From Fidelibacterota bacterium (GTDB lineage Bacteria > Fidelibacterota > Fidelibacteria > Fidelibacterales > Fidelibacteraceae): a DNA stretch of 16,449 bases. The position numbers and the translations under genes were made by a program. The notes below the pieces were generated by a model, which was not told the DNA's origin, did no database searches, and worked only from the letters and a program-made list of their open reading frames with translations. This document shows, piece by piece, positions 7,076-14,263 of the stretch; position 1 is the first letter of the stretch, and every line of letters begins with the position of its first letter. The DNA is taken from positions 1-16,449 of the forward strand of contig JAOZRH010000034.1 in NCBI GenBank assembly GCA_029931905.1, given 5' to 3'.

Positions 7076-8008
7076 ATGGAAATATTTTTAAAATTTGTGA
7101 TGTTTGCCGGAGGAGTTTTATTTCTCTATTACGGTGCAGATTATTTAGTTAAGGGAGCTGCAAATATTGCACGCATTTTAGGAATTCCACCAATTATTGT
7201 TGGTTTGACTGTTGTAGCTTTTGGAACTTCTATGCCAGAATTTTTAGTTGGTTTACAAGCAGCGATAAGGGGAGAAAATGATATTGCAATAGGTAATATT
7301 GTTGGAAGTAATATAGCAAATATTGCTCTTATTTTGGGTATTTCGGCTGTAATTGCCCCATTGGCAATAAATTATAAAAGCATTAAAAAAGAACTGATGA
7401 TTCTATTTATTAGTTCATTAGTATTTTCTTTAATCGTTTATAATGGTACAAATTTCATAGTTGGATTGATATTTATTTCGATTATGATATTTTTTATTAC
7501 TTATTTAATTATGCATCCTGGTGAAGCACCAATTCAAGAAGAAATGCCGGAAAAGGATAACTCAATTTTTAAAAATAGTATTTTTATAATTTTGGGTGGA
7601 GTTGCCTTGGTTCTTGGATCAAAATTTTTAATAGATTCGGCTGTTTTTTTTGCAAGAATATTTAAAGTTCCTGAAATTGTAATCGGAATGACAATAGTTG
7701 CAATTGGAACATCATTGCCAGAGTTAGCAGCGAGCGTTGTTGCTTCGATAAAAAAACAATCAGATATTTCAATTGGAAATATTATTGGTTCAAATATATT
7801 TAATATGTTTTTTGTAATTGGTGGTGTTTCGTTGATAAAAGATATTGATGTTAATAAATCAATATATAGTTTTGAAATTCCAGTTATGTTATTGTTGACA
7901 ATTCTTCTTTTCCCAATGATAGCAAAAAGTAATGGATTAAAAAGAATAAGTGGTGTAATATTTTTGCTGATATATGTTAGTTTTAGTTTTTATTTATTCA
8001 TAAGATAA
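7076..8008 (+). CDS. sodium/calcium exchanger (CaCA) family membrane protein, YrbG-like
   Basis: A 310-residue inner-membrane protein with about ten hydrophobic helices and the two inverted alpha-repeats that define the cation/calcium antiporter superfamily. Repeat 1 contains GLTVVAFGTSMPE (Glu55) and GNIVGSN (73-79). Repeat 2 contains GMTIVAIGTSLPE (204-216, Glu216) and GNIIGSN (234-240). The acidic residues in the GTSxPE motifs and the Asn of GNxxGSN form the ion-binding centre, so the protein should exchange Na+ (or H+/K+) for Ca2+. Size and repeat layout match the YrbG/MaX-type prokaryotic subfamily. It has no recognisable partner gene; ftsE follows 118 bases downstream. Ion specificity cannot be read from the sequence. 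Confidence 0.92.
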   Translation: MEIFLKFVMFAGGVLFLYYGADYLVKGAANIARILGIPPIIVGLTVVAFGTSMPEFLVGLQAAIRGENDIAIGNIVGSNIANIALILGISAVIAPLAINYKSIKKELMILFISSLVFSLIVYNGTNFIVGLIFISIMIFFITYLIMHPGEAPIQEEMPEKDNSIFKNSIFIILGGVALVLGSKFLIDSAVFFARIFKVPEIVIGMTIVAIGTSLPELAASVVASIKKQSDISIGNIIGSNIFNMFFVIGGVSLIKDIDVNKSIYSFEIPVMLLLTILLFPMIAKSNGLKRISGVIFLLIYVSFSFYLFIR

Positions 8009-8126
8009 AATTATTCTATAAAAAATATAATTAAATGTGAATAAATTTAAAAAAATATTTATAAATTACAGATATGAGTAAGAGAATAGAAAAACAAAAA
8101 ATTTGCAAACTTTAGAGAAATAACAA

Positions 8127-8792
8127 ATGGTAAAATTTGAAAATGTTTCGGTAGATTATTTATATAGTGAAGGGCTTAAAGATATTAATATAGAATTCCC
8201 TGATAAGGAATTTTCACTTATTTTAGGTGCTACTGGATCTGGAAAATCTACATTATTGAGATTGATATATATGGATATTGAACCAACAAGTGGAATAGTT
8301 GAGGTTGGGCAATGGTCAAGTAGAAAAGTTTCAGCAAGAAAGATAAAAAAATTAAGAAGAAGTGTTGGGGTTGTATTTCAGGATTTCAGACTAATAGAAA
8401 ATATGTCTGTTTATGAAAATGTTGCTTTACCATTAATTATTGAAGGATATTCTCGTAAATACATAAAAAGGAAAGTTGAAACGATAATAGATGAAATAGG
8501 TTTATTAGATAGCATTAATCAAAAAGCAGGGACATTGAGTAAAGGCGAAGAGCAAAGAGTGGCAATAGCTCGAGCAATTGTAAAGAATCCATTTGTTTTA
8601 TTAGCTGATGAACCAACTGGAAATTTAGATCCAGAATCATCGGTAACTGTATTTAATTTATTGAAAAAAATTAATAAACTTGGAACGGCTGTAATTATGG
8701 CGACACATGATTATTTGTTAATAAAAGATGCTCCTTATAGAAGAGTGATGATGGATTGCGGTAGAATTTCAGAAAATCAAGAGATAGAATGA
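8127..8792 (+). CDS. ftsE: cell division ATP-binding protein FtsE
   Basis: A 221-residue ABC ATPase, the cytoplasmic half of the FtsEX complex that controls septal peptidoglycan hydrolases during division. The order of motifs is Walker A GATGSGKST (34-42), Q-loop Gln85 in VVFQDFRL, signature LSKGEEQRV (137-145), Walker B VLLADEP (157-163) with the D-loop GNLD, and H-loop His194 in MATHDY. Assignment as FtsE rather than LolD or MacB rests on the immediately following ftsX, one base after the stop. The signature motif has Lys in place of the second Gly of LSGGE, a departure from the E. coli form. The hydrolase partner usually activated by FtsEX (EnvC- or NlpD-like) is not in this window. Confidence 0.93.
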   Translation: MVKFENVSVDYLYSEGLKDINIEFPDKEFSLILGATGSGKSTLLRLIYMDIEPTSGIVEVGQWSSRKVSARKIKKLRRSVGVVFQDFRLIENMSVYENVALPLIIEGYSRKYIKRKVETIIDEIGLLDSINQKAGTLSKGEEQRVAIARAIVKNPFVLLADEPTGNLDPESSVTVFNLLKKINKLGTAVIMATHDYLLIKDAPYRRVMMDCGRISENQEIE

Positions 8793-8793
8793 T

Positions 8794-9672
8794 ATGCGAA
8801 GTTATTATATTTTAAAACAAGCAATTTACAATATTTGGTCGGTAAGAATTCCGGTAGCGATAGCCATTTTAACAATAGGAATATCTCTTTCTGTTTTGAT
8901 GGGAGTTTCTGAAATAATTTACAAAGTATATTCTACAGTAGAAAAGGTTAGAGAAGAATTTGAAATAGATTTGTTTTTAAAGTCGGATATTACATCGCTT
9001 CAAAAGGATATTTTGGAGAGAAAATTAAATAATATTAGTCAAATAAAAGATTATCAATATATTTCTAAAGAAGATGCAGCACAAATATTTTATGTAGAAT
9101 TCGGTGAAAATATTTTTGATATTTTGACAGATAATCCACTACCAGAATCGTATAAAATAAAATTATATAACAAGATGACACATGTTACAATTGTTAATAA
9201 TGTGGTAGAAAGAATAAATAAAATAGATGGAATTGATGAGATTAAATATCACAATGATTTGCTTCTTTTAATTGAAAAATATTTGTTAATTGTTATGGTT
9301 ATTGGTGGTGCAATAGTATTTGTTTTGTTATTGGCTATGAATATGTTTGTTAGAAATACGATAAAATTATCTGTTTATAGCAGACGAGATCAAATTGAAA
9401 TATTACAATTGCTGGGATCTGGAAAATTATTTTTAAAATTGCCATTTATTTTGGAAGGACTTCTTGAGGGTATAATTGGTGGTATATTGTCTGGAATAAT
9501 TTTGTATTTTTTTCACGAAATTGCAAGCGATACGGCTACTTATTTATTTGATTATGATTTAAAAGAGACGAATTATATTTGGAGTATCTCAATTTTTGCA
9601 GGTGCTATTGTTGGAGTGTTGGCAAGTAGTGCTTCTGTAAATAAATTTATCAAAATATTTTCAACAGAATAA
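8794..9672 (+). CDS. ftsX: cell division protein FtsX (permease-like)
   Basis: A 292-residue membrane protein with the FtsX layout: a short cytoplasmic N-terminus, a first transmembrane helix near residues 17-37, a periplasmic domain of about 120 residues (with the conserved-type 'DNPLPESYKIKL' segment), and three further helices from about residue 165 to the end. FtsX passes the ATP-driven signal of FtsE to periplasmic cell wall hydrolases. The ATG is one base after the ftsE stop, so the two are translationally coupled and co-transcribed. No Shine-Dalgarno is visible, as expected for coupled translation. A 379-base non-coding stretch separates it from dnaA. Confidence 0.92.
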   Translation: MRSYYILKQAIYNIWSVRIPVAIAILTIGISLSVLMGVSEIIYKVYSTVEKVREEFEIDLFLKSDITSLQKDILERKLNNISQIKDYQYISKEDAAQIFYVEFGENIFDILTDNPLPESYKIKLYNKMTHVTIVNNVVERINKIDGIDEIKYHNDLLLLIEKYLLIVMVIGGAIVFVLLLAMNMFVRNTIKLSVYSRRDQIEILQLLGSGKLFLKLPFILEGLLEGIIGGILSGIILYFFHEIASDTATYLFDYDLKETNYIWSISIFAGAIVGVLASSASVNKFIKIFSTE

Positions 9673-9863
9673 GCTAAAATTAATAAACAGAAAAATATTA
9701 ATATTTGATTAGAAAGTGTAATTATCTTCTTTAATTATAAGCAGTTAATTGATATTTTAAAATGTTAAAATTAGCAATTAATTTGTTATTTTGTTTTTTA
9801 ATTAAATTATACTTGACATTATGAAAAATTATCACAATTTTTATGTAGAGGAATTGAAAACAA

Positions 9864-9883
9864 TGTTGATAACTTGTGGATAA
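9864..9883 (+). promoter_or_regulatory. tandem DnaA boxes
   Basis: TGTGGATAA at 9875-9883 is an exact complement of the consensus DnaA box TTATCCACA. TGTTGATAA at 9864-9872 matches it at eight of nine positions, in the same orientation. The box starts are 11 bases apart, about one helical turn, which would let two DnaA molecules bind on one face. Confidence 0.65.
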
Positions 9884-10029
9884 GTAAGCAAACTTTAATA
9901 ATAATTAATTATCGTATGTTGAAATTATAAAACGACAAGTGGTGTAAGTGTAATAAATACATTATGTTATGAAAGTATAGGACAACAATAATAATAAATT
10001 GGAACAATGAATTTAAAAAAATAAAAGTA

Positions 10030-10038
10030 TGTTGATAA
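10030..10038 (+). promoter_or_regulatory. DnaA-box-like site overlapping the dnaA translation start region
   Basis: TGTTGATAA, the same one-mismatch variant as at 9864, lies 13 bases before the dnaA ATG and overlaps the only purine-rich AAGG stretch that could serve as its ribosome binding site. Its position suggests autoregulation of dnaA by its own product; this is inference from position. Confidence 0.4.
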
Positions 10039-10051
10039 GGTAAGAAAAATT

Positions 10052-11455
10052 ATGAATGATTTAGTAACGAAAATATGGGAGTTGTCTTTAAAAGAGATAA
10101 AACAAACTATTCCTGGGCATACATATCAAGCTTGGTTTAAAACTATAGAGCCAGTTTCATTTAATGATGGTTTATTTAAAATCAATGTTCCCAATAAATT
10201 TCATTTTGAATGGCTGGAAACAAATTATAAACATATGATAAATGATGTTTTAAAAAGGAATGCAAAGGGTGATGTTCAATTGCAATTTGTGATAAATCAA
10301 GTAGAAAGTGTTAAATCAAATAATTCGGAAGACCAGGGAAAAAATTCTGTTGGAATATCCCCAAAAAAGGAAAACAAGAATCTATTTCCATCACAAAAAG
10401 ATTATCCTGAAATTAATAGAAATCCACAATTATATGAAGGATATACATTTGATAGTTTTGTGGAAGGACCAAATAACCAATTTTCAAAAGTTGCGAGTAG
10501 AGCGGTTGCAGAATCGCCAGGTAATACAGCTTTTAATCCGTTACTTATTTATGGTGGAACAGGGTTAGGTAAAACGCATTTATTGCATGCGATTGGTAAT
10601 ATGGTAATTGCACATAATCCAAATAAATCAGTAATTTATGTATCAAGTGAAAAGTTTATGTTTGATTTTATTGAAGCAATTAAGAAAAATAAAATGAATG
10701 AATTTGGTGATATTTATAGAAAAGCAGATGTTTTATTAATTGATGATATCCAATTTTTTGATGGAAAGAACAGTACACAAGAACAATTTTTTCATACTTT
10801 TAACGAGTTGTATCAAAAAAAGAAACAGATAGTTATTACTTCTGACAAAACACCAAAGGAATTACACGGAATAGAGAAGAGATTGGTTTCGAGATTTTTA
10901 TGCGGATTAATGGTTGATATTCAGCCACCAGATTATGAGTCGCGAATTGCAATTTTACAAAAAAAGGCAAGTATAGATGATTTGTTTATTCCAGATGAAA
11001 TATTGGATTTTATTGCAAAAAATATTACTTCAAATGTTAGAGAATTAGAAGGGGCGATGACAAGAATTTTTGCATATAGTTCCTTAACTCACACAGATAT
11101 TACATTAGCATTGGCAAAAAAAGCAGTTGGTGAAATTTTATCTGCAAAAAAAAAGACAATAGTATCATTTGAAGTTATTCTAAAAACTGTAGCAAAATAT
11201 TATAATCTTACAGAAAATGAAATAATAGGGAAAATTAGAGTAAAGGAAATTGCTTTTGCTCGTCATATTGTAATGTATTTGAGTAGGAAATTAAGCGGTT
11301 CTTCATTGAAAACAATTGGAATGAAATTAGGTGGAAGAGATCATACTACAATAATCCATGGATGTAATTTGATGGAGAGTAGATTAAAAACGGATAAGAA
11401 GTTAAAAAAGGATATTGAGGCAATTAAAAATCAAGTTGATTTTGAATTGTATTAA
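10052..11455 (+). CDS. dnaA: chromosomal replication initiator protein DnaA
   Basis: A 467-residue initiator ATPase that binds DnaA boxes and opens the origin. Domain I (about 1-85) includes the IPGHTYQAWF-type helix. A polar linker (domain II, about 86-125) follows. AAA+ domain III carries Walker A GGTGLGKT (168-175), Walker B VLLIDD (227-232) and an arginine-rich ELHGIEKRLVSRF segment. Domain IV, the DNA-binding part, contains the family signature GRDHTTII (428-435). Length and order are normal. The start has a box-like site and weak AAGG upstream. Unlike many genomes, dnaN, recF and gyrB do not follow; rpmE and a DUF1385 gene do. Confidence 0.97.
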   Translation: MNDLVTKIWELSLKEIKQTIPGHTYQAWFKTIEPVSFNDGLFKINVPNKFHFEWLETNYKHMINDVLKRNAKGDVQLQFVINQVESVKSNNSEDQGKNSVGISPKKENKNLFPSQKDYPEINRNPQLYEGYTFDSFVEGPNNQFSKVASRAVAESPGNTAFNPLLIYGGTGLGKTHLLHAIGNMVIAHNPNKSVIYVSSEKFMFDFIEAIKKNKMNEFGDIYRKADVLLIDDIQFFDGKNSTQEQFFHTFNELYQKKKQIVITSDKTPKELHGIEKRLVSRFLCGLMVDIQPPDYESRIAILQKKASIDDLFIPDEILDFIAKNITSNVRELEGAMTRIFAYSSLTHTDITLALAKKAVGEILSAKKKTIVSFEVILKTVAKYYNLTENEIIGKIRVKEIAFARHIVMYLSRKLSGSSLKTIGMKLGGRDHTTIIHGCNLMESRLKTDKKLKKDIEAIKNQVDFELY

Positions 11456-11491
11456 ATCAAAATTACCTTTAAAATAAATATTGTATATTAC

Positions 11492-11520
11492 TTGCATATT
11501 ATAAATAAATTGCTTAAAAT
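11492..11520 (+). promoter_or_regulatory. possible sigma-70-like promoter before rpmE
   Basis: TTGCAT (11492-11497) and TAAAAT (11515-11520) are separated by exactly 17 bases, 55 bases before the rpmE ATG and in the gap after dnaA. A 5-bp inverted repeat (TGTTC/GAACA, 11524-11541) follows just downstream. In DNA this AT-rich such matches arise by chance, so this is tentative. Confidence 0.3.
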
Positions 11521-11574
11521 TAGTGTTCGAAAAAATGAACAAATTGAGAGACATTTTGAAATTAGGAGAAAAGA

Positions 11575-11784
11575 ATGAAATCAAAGATTCACCCAAAATA
11601 TGGGAAAACAGTAGTAACTTGTGTTTGTGGAAACACATTTGAAACACAAGGTACTAAACCAGAAATAAAAGTAGAAATATGTTCTGAGTGCCATCCTTTC
11701 TACACAGGTAAACAAAAGATATTGGATAGCGCTGGAAGAATTGAAAAATTTAATAAAAAATATAACTTGAAGAGCCAAAAATAA
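11575..11784 (+). CDS. rpmE: 50S ribosomal protein L31 (zinc-binding form)
   Basis: A 69-residue large-subunit ribosomal protein that bridges the two subunits. It starts MKSKIHPKY and keeps all four zinc-ligand cysteines: Cys16 and Cys18 in TCVCGN, and Cys36 and Cys39 in CSECHPFYTGKQK. This is the zinc-containing (C+) form rather than the zinc-free paralogue made under starvation. The C-terminal GRIEKFNKKY is typical. A clear AGGAGA ribosome binding site (11564-11569) is well spaced. The DUF1385 gene begins at the base right after the stop codon. Confidence 0.96.
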   Translation: MKSKIHPKYGKTVVTCVCGNTFETQGTKPEIKVEICSECHPFYTGKQKILDSAGRIEKFNKKYNLKSQK

Positions 11785-12780
11785 ATGAGTTATTTTTTTA
11801 GATTAATTAAAAGTTATCTAATAATTATTCTTCAAAAGACATCCATTTTAGTTGGTGGACAAGCGGTTATCGAAGGTGTTATGATGCGAGTTCCGGGAGC
11901 TTATGCGACTGCAGTTAGAACTCCAGATGGTGAGATAGCGGTAGAAAGGAAGGAATTTATTTCTTTAACAAAACGAAAAAAGATTTTTGGGTATCCAGTT
12001 ATTCGTGGAGTTGTTTCACTTTTTGAAGCTATGAAAATTGGTATGCAAACTTTGACATTTTCAGCCGAGAAAGCATATCCAGAAGAAAATAATAATAAAG
12101 ATTCATTTTGGAACAAGGTATTAGAATATTTGAGTATTCTTTTTGCTTTTGGATTATCAATTAGTTTATTTCTTATATTGCCATTATTTTTAACAACAAA
12201 AATTTTTACAATTGAAAAGACTGCTTGGGCATTTAATGTTGTAGCGGGTATTTTTAGAATTGTATTTTTTCTTGCATATTTATTGATCATTAGTTTGATG
12301 AAAGATGTAAAAAGACTTTTTGAATATCACGGGGCAGAACATAAAACTATTTATGCTTTCGAAAATGGTGCCGATATGAGTATAGAATCAACTCATAAAT
12401 ATTCTACCTTTCATCCACGATGTGGAACAAGTTTTTTATTCATTACATTGATATTTACAATAATTATTTATGCTATGATTGATAGTGTGTTAATTTATTT
12501 TTTAGGAACCTTGACATTGACAAATCGTATTTTGATACATTTGCCGATGATGCCTTTTGTGATGGGGATTGGTTATGAAGGTTTGAAATTTACAAGTAAG
12601 CAGATAGAAAATAAATGGCTTTCTTGGATGGTAAAACCCGGATTATGGCTACAGAGAATTACAACCTCTCCTCCTGATGATAAGCAAATAGAATGTGCTA
12701 TTACTGCTTTAAAAGAGGGATTTGGTGATGAATGGGAAAAGCATGTTGGAACCCAATATATAGCAAAGGCAATTGAATAA
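11785..12780 (+). CDS. DUF1385 (YqhQ-like) integral membrane protein
   Basis: A 331-residue membrane protein of the DUF1385/YqhQ family, whose biochemical role is not established. Family landmarks are the N-terminal VGGQAVIEGVMMR, then YHGAEHKTIYAFE (His182, Glu185, His186) and FHPRCGTSFLF (Cys213). The conserved His/Glu/Cys set suggests a metal site. Hydrophobic helices lie around residues 115-135, 150-170, 215-235 and 245-265. It starts at the base after the rpmE stop, so it is very likely co-transcribed with it. From memory rpmE-DUF1385-prmC-prfA is a recurrent gene order in other phyla such as Firmicutes, and the same set is present here with two extra genes inserted. Confidence 0.9.
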   Translation: MSYFFRLIKSYLIIILQKTSILVGGQAVIEGVMMRVPGAYATAVRTPDGEIAVERKEFISLTKRKKIFGYPVIRGVVSLFEAMKIGMQTLTFSAEKAYPEENNNKDSFWNKVLEYLSILFAFGLSISLFLILPLFLTTKIFTIEKTAWAFNVVAGIFRIVFFLAYLLIISLMKDVKRLFEYHGAEHKTIYAFENGADMSIESTHKYSTFHPRCGTSFLFITLIFTIIIYAMIDSVLIYFLGTLTLTNRILIHLPMMPFVMGIGYEGLKFTSKQIENKWLSWMVKPGLWLQRITTSPPDDKQIECAITALKEGFGDEWEKHVGTQYIAKAIE

Positions 12781-12795
12781 CAATTTACACTCTGA

Positions 12796-12809
12796 TGTAA
12801 AGTTTTACA
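12796..12809. repeat. short dyad after the DUF1385 gene
   Basis: TGTAAA-GT-TTTACA forms a perfect 6-bp inverted repeat around two bases, 16 bases beyond the stop of the DUF1385 gene and about 100 bases before the pterin-binding gene. No T-run follows, so it looks more like a protein-binding site than a terminator. The support is weak. Confidence 0.25.
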
Positions 12810-12911
12810 GATGTTAACAACATAATGTATGAGTATAGTAAGTTTTTCTTAATTTTGTAGAAGCAAGGTTAAGAAAAGGAAAATAAATCAAAATTTTTAA
12901 TTGTTTTTATA

Positions 12912-13772
12912 ATGATGAAAAAAAAATATAGTCCAATAGAAAATCTAACAATTATCGGTGAAAGTATAAACGATTCAATTCCTTCTACGAATAAATTATT
13001 TGAAGAAAATGATTTTGATGGAATAAGAAAATTAGCGAAAACACAAGTTAAAAAGAATGTGAAATATATTGATGTGAATGTTGGAATGCGAAGTTCTGAC
13101 ATTTTTTGTAAAGTAATCAAAAGTGTTCAAGACGAAGTAGATTTGCCACTTGCACTTGATACGCCTTCTTTTGAAATGCAAAAAATTGGACTTGAAACAT
13201 ACGATGTAAATAAAGCAAATAATAAAAAACCAATTGTAAATTCCATTTCTGAATTGCGATTAGATTTTTTCGATTTGTATAAAATTACACCGTTTATTCC
13301 GATTTTGATTTTAAGTGAAAGAGAGATAAATGGCGAAAAGGCTTCAAATAGTAGTGCAAATGAAATTTATGAAACAGGAAAGCGTTTAGTAGAAAAGGCA
13401 AAAAAATATAATATTCCAAATAACGAAATAATTTTAGATCCGGGAATTGCTCCAATTGGAGTTGATTTTGAAGATAGAACAAAAACAGTTTTACAAGCAA
13501 TGGAAATGATTCATAATGATAAATATTTTCAAGGTGTTCATTTCTCTGTAGGATTATCCAATTTTTCTAATATGCTTCCTAAAAGAACAATTTTGGAAAG
13601 TGCATTTATTACGATTGCTCAGCAGTATGGATTGGATTATATTATTGGAAGTTCAAAGAAAAAATATAGATTGTTAGATGAAAATAATTCTGCCTTAATA
13701 GCTGTAAAAGAGGCAATTGAAGTTGGTGGATATGAATCATTAGCAATAATACATGAGTTTATTTCAAGTTAA
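12912..13772 (+). CDS. pterin-binding TIM-barrel protein, methyltetrahydrofolate methyltransferase / dihydropteroate synthase superfamily
   Basis: A 286-residue single-domain protein of the pterin-binding family (AcsE, MtrH, MetH folate domain, DHPS). The N-terminal NLTIIGESIN resembles the 'iiGERiN' opening of methyltransferase members. Likely pterin-contacting residues are present: Asp54 in IDVNVG, Asp83 in LALDTPS, Asn110 in PIVNSIS, Asp176 in ILDPGIAP, and Asn217 in VGLSNFS. The pattern is closer to methyltetrahydrofolate:corrinoid methyltransferases than to folate-making DHPS, but no corrinoid protein, Fe-S protein or cobalamin gene is near. One position that is Asn in acetogen AcsE is Ser86 here. 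The start may be either of two adjacent ATGs, both with weak upstream sites. The QueF-like gene follows 16 bases later, clearly in the same unit. Confidence 0.85.
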   Translation: MMKKKYSPIENLTIIGESINDSIPSTNKLFEENDFDGIRKLAKTQVKKNVKYIDVNVGMRSSDIFCKVIKSVQDEVDLPLALDTPSFEMQKIGLETYDVNKANNKKPIVNSISELRLDFFDLYKITPFIPILILSEREINGEKASNSSANEIYETGKRLVEKAKKYNIPNNEIILDPGIAPIGVDFEDRTKTVLQAMEMIHNDKYFQGVHFSVGLSNFSNMLPKRTILESAFITIAQQYGLDYIIGSSKKKYRLLDENNSALIAVKEAIEVGGYESLAIIHEFISS

Positions 13773-13788
13773 AGTGGAGAGAATTGAG

Positions 13789-14223
13789 ATGAAAAATATA
13801 ACATATAAATCTATAGATAAAAATATTTTAAAGGCGATACCAAATCCGACTCATGAAGCTTATGAGATAAAAATTAAAATACCTGAGTTTACTTTTTTGG
13901 GGGTTCAGAAACAACCTGATTTTGCAGATGTTTATTTGACATTTTATCCAGAGAATAGTGTGATTGAATTGAGATCGTTGAAAGAATATGTTTATCAAAT
14001 GCGAAATGTTATTGTGTCATATGAACGATTAATTAATATTATTTACGATCATTTGATGGAAATTTATGAACCGAAAAGATTGAGATTATTAATGTTATGT
14101 AATCCACGAGGAGGAATTTCATCTCGTCTTGTTATAGATTCTGATTGGAAAGTTCGTGGTGGTAATGAAGAATTTGCTGATTGGAAAAGTAATGTTAAGG
14201 ATACTTGGGAAGTGTCGATGTAA
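13789..14223 (+). CDS. QueF-family T-fold protein lacking the catalytic cysteine
   Basis: A 144-residue relative of preQ0 reductase. The start at 13789 is preferred because a GGAGA site lies at proper distance; an in-frame ATG at 13753 would overlap the previous gene. QueF-like parts are IPNP (17-20), PEFT (32-35), QPDFADVYL (42-50, Asp44 matching the catalytic Asp), ELRSLKEY (60-67) for the QueF motif, RN (72-73), Glu79 for the substrate Glu, and NPRGGIS (105-111). The segment that should read 'CPKTG' is GVQK, one residue shorter, so the thioimide-forming Cys is missing (Gly38 by alignment). The catalytic His position is Tyr78. The only cysteine is Cys104, in a different strand. It therefore should not reduce preQ0 by the known mechanism. 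Pterin or purine binding is likely from the fold; the actual role is unknown. Confidence 0.85.
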   Translation: MKNITYKSIDKNILKAIPNPTHEAYEIKIKIPEFTFLGVQKQPDFADVYLTFYPENSVIELRSLKEYVYQMRNVIVSYERLINIIYDHLMEIYEPKRLRLLMLCNPRGGISSRLVIDSDWKVRGGNEEFADWKSNVKDTWEVSM

Positions 14224-14263
14224 GTTTTATGTTAATCAAAATTAATTTATAAAAAGTGAAATT

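Larger units (their letters stand above)
9673..10051. other. AT-rich non-coding region upstream of dnaA, candidate origin of replication
   Basis: This is the only long gene-free stretch in the window. It combines a very AT-rich left part (about 9690-9840, containing the 14-bp palindrome AAATATTAATATTT at 9693-9706) with a DnaA-box cluster at 9864-9883 and another box-like site at 10030-10038 just before dnaA. A strongly AT-rich segment beside DnaA boxes, upstream of dnaA, is the common layout of bacterial oriC. It is only a candidate, because dnaA autoregulation alone could also explain the boxes and the usual dnaN/recF neighbours are absent. No credible coding region is seen in it. Confidence 0.5.

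Noticed and set aside
9813..9818. TTGACA as a -35 element for dnaA
   Set aside because: No acceptable -10 hexamer occurs at 16-18 bases downstream, and promoters in this group often do not follow the E. coli consensus.
9821..9883. 20-codon open frame upstream of dnaA
   Set aside because: It has no ribosome binding site, its composition is non-coding-like, and it runs through the DnaA boxes, so it is better explained as regulatory DNA.
11901..12290. 129-codon minus-strand frame inside the DUF1385 gene
   Set aside because: It is antisense to a well-supported conserved gene, has no recognisable motif and no ribosome binding site of note.
13753..13788. Earlier in-frame ATG for the QueF-like gene
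   Set aside because: It would overlap the end of the pterin-binding gene and lacks a ribosome binding site, whereas ATG 13789 has GGAGA at proper spacing and starts at the family-like N-terminus.
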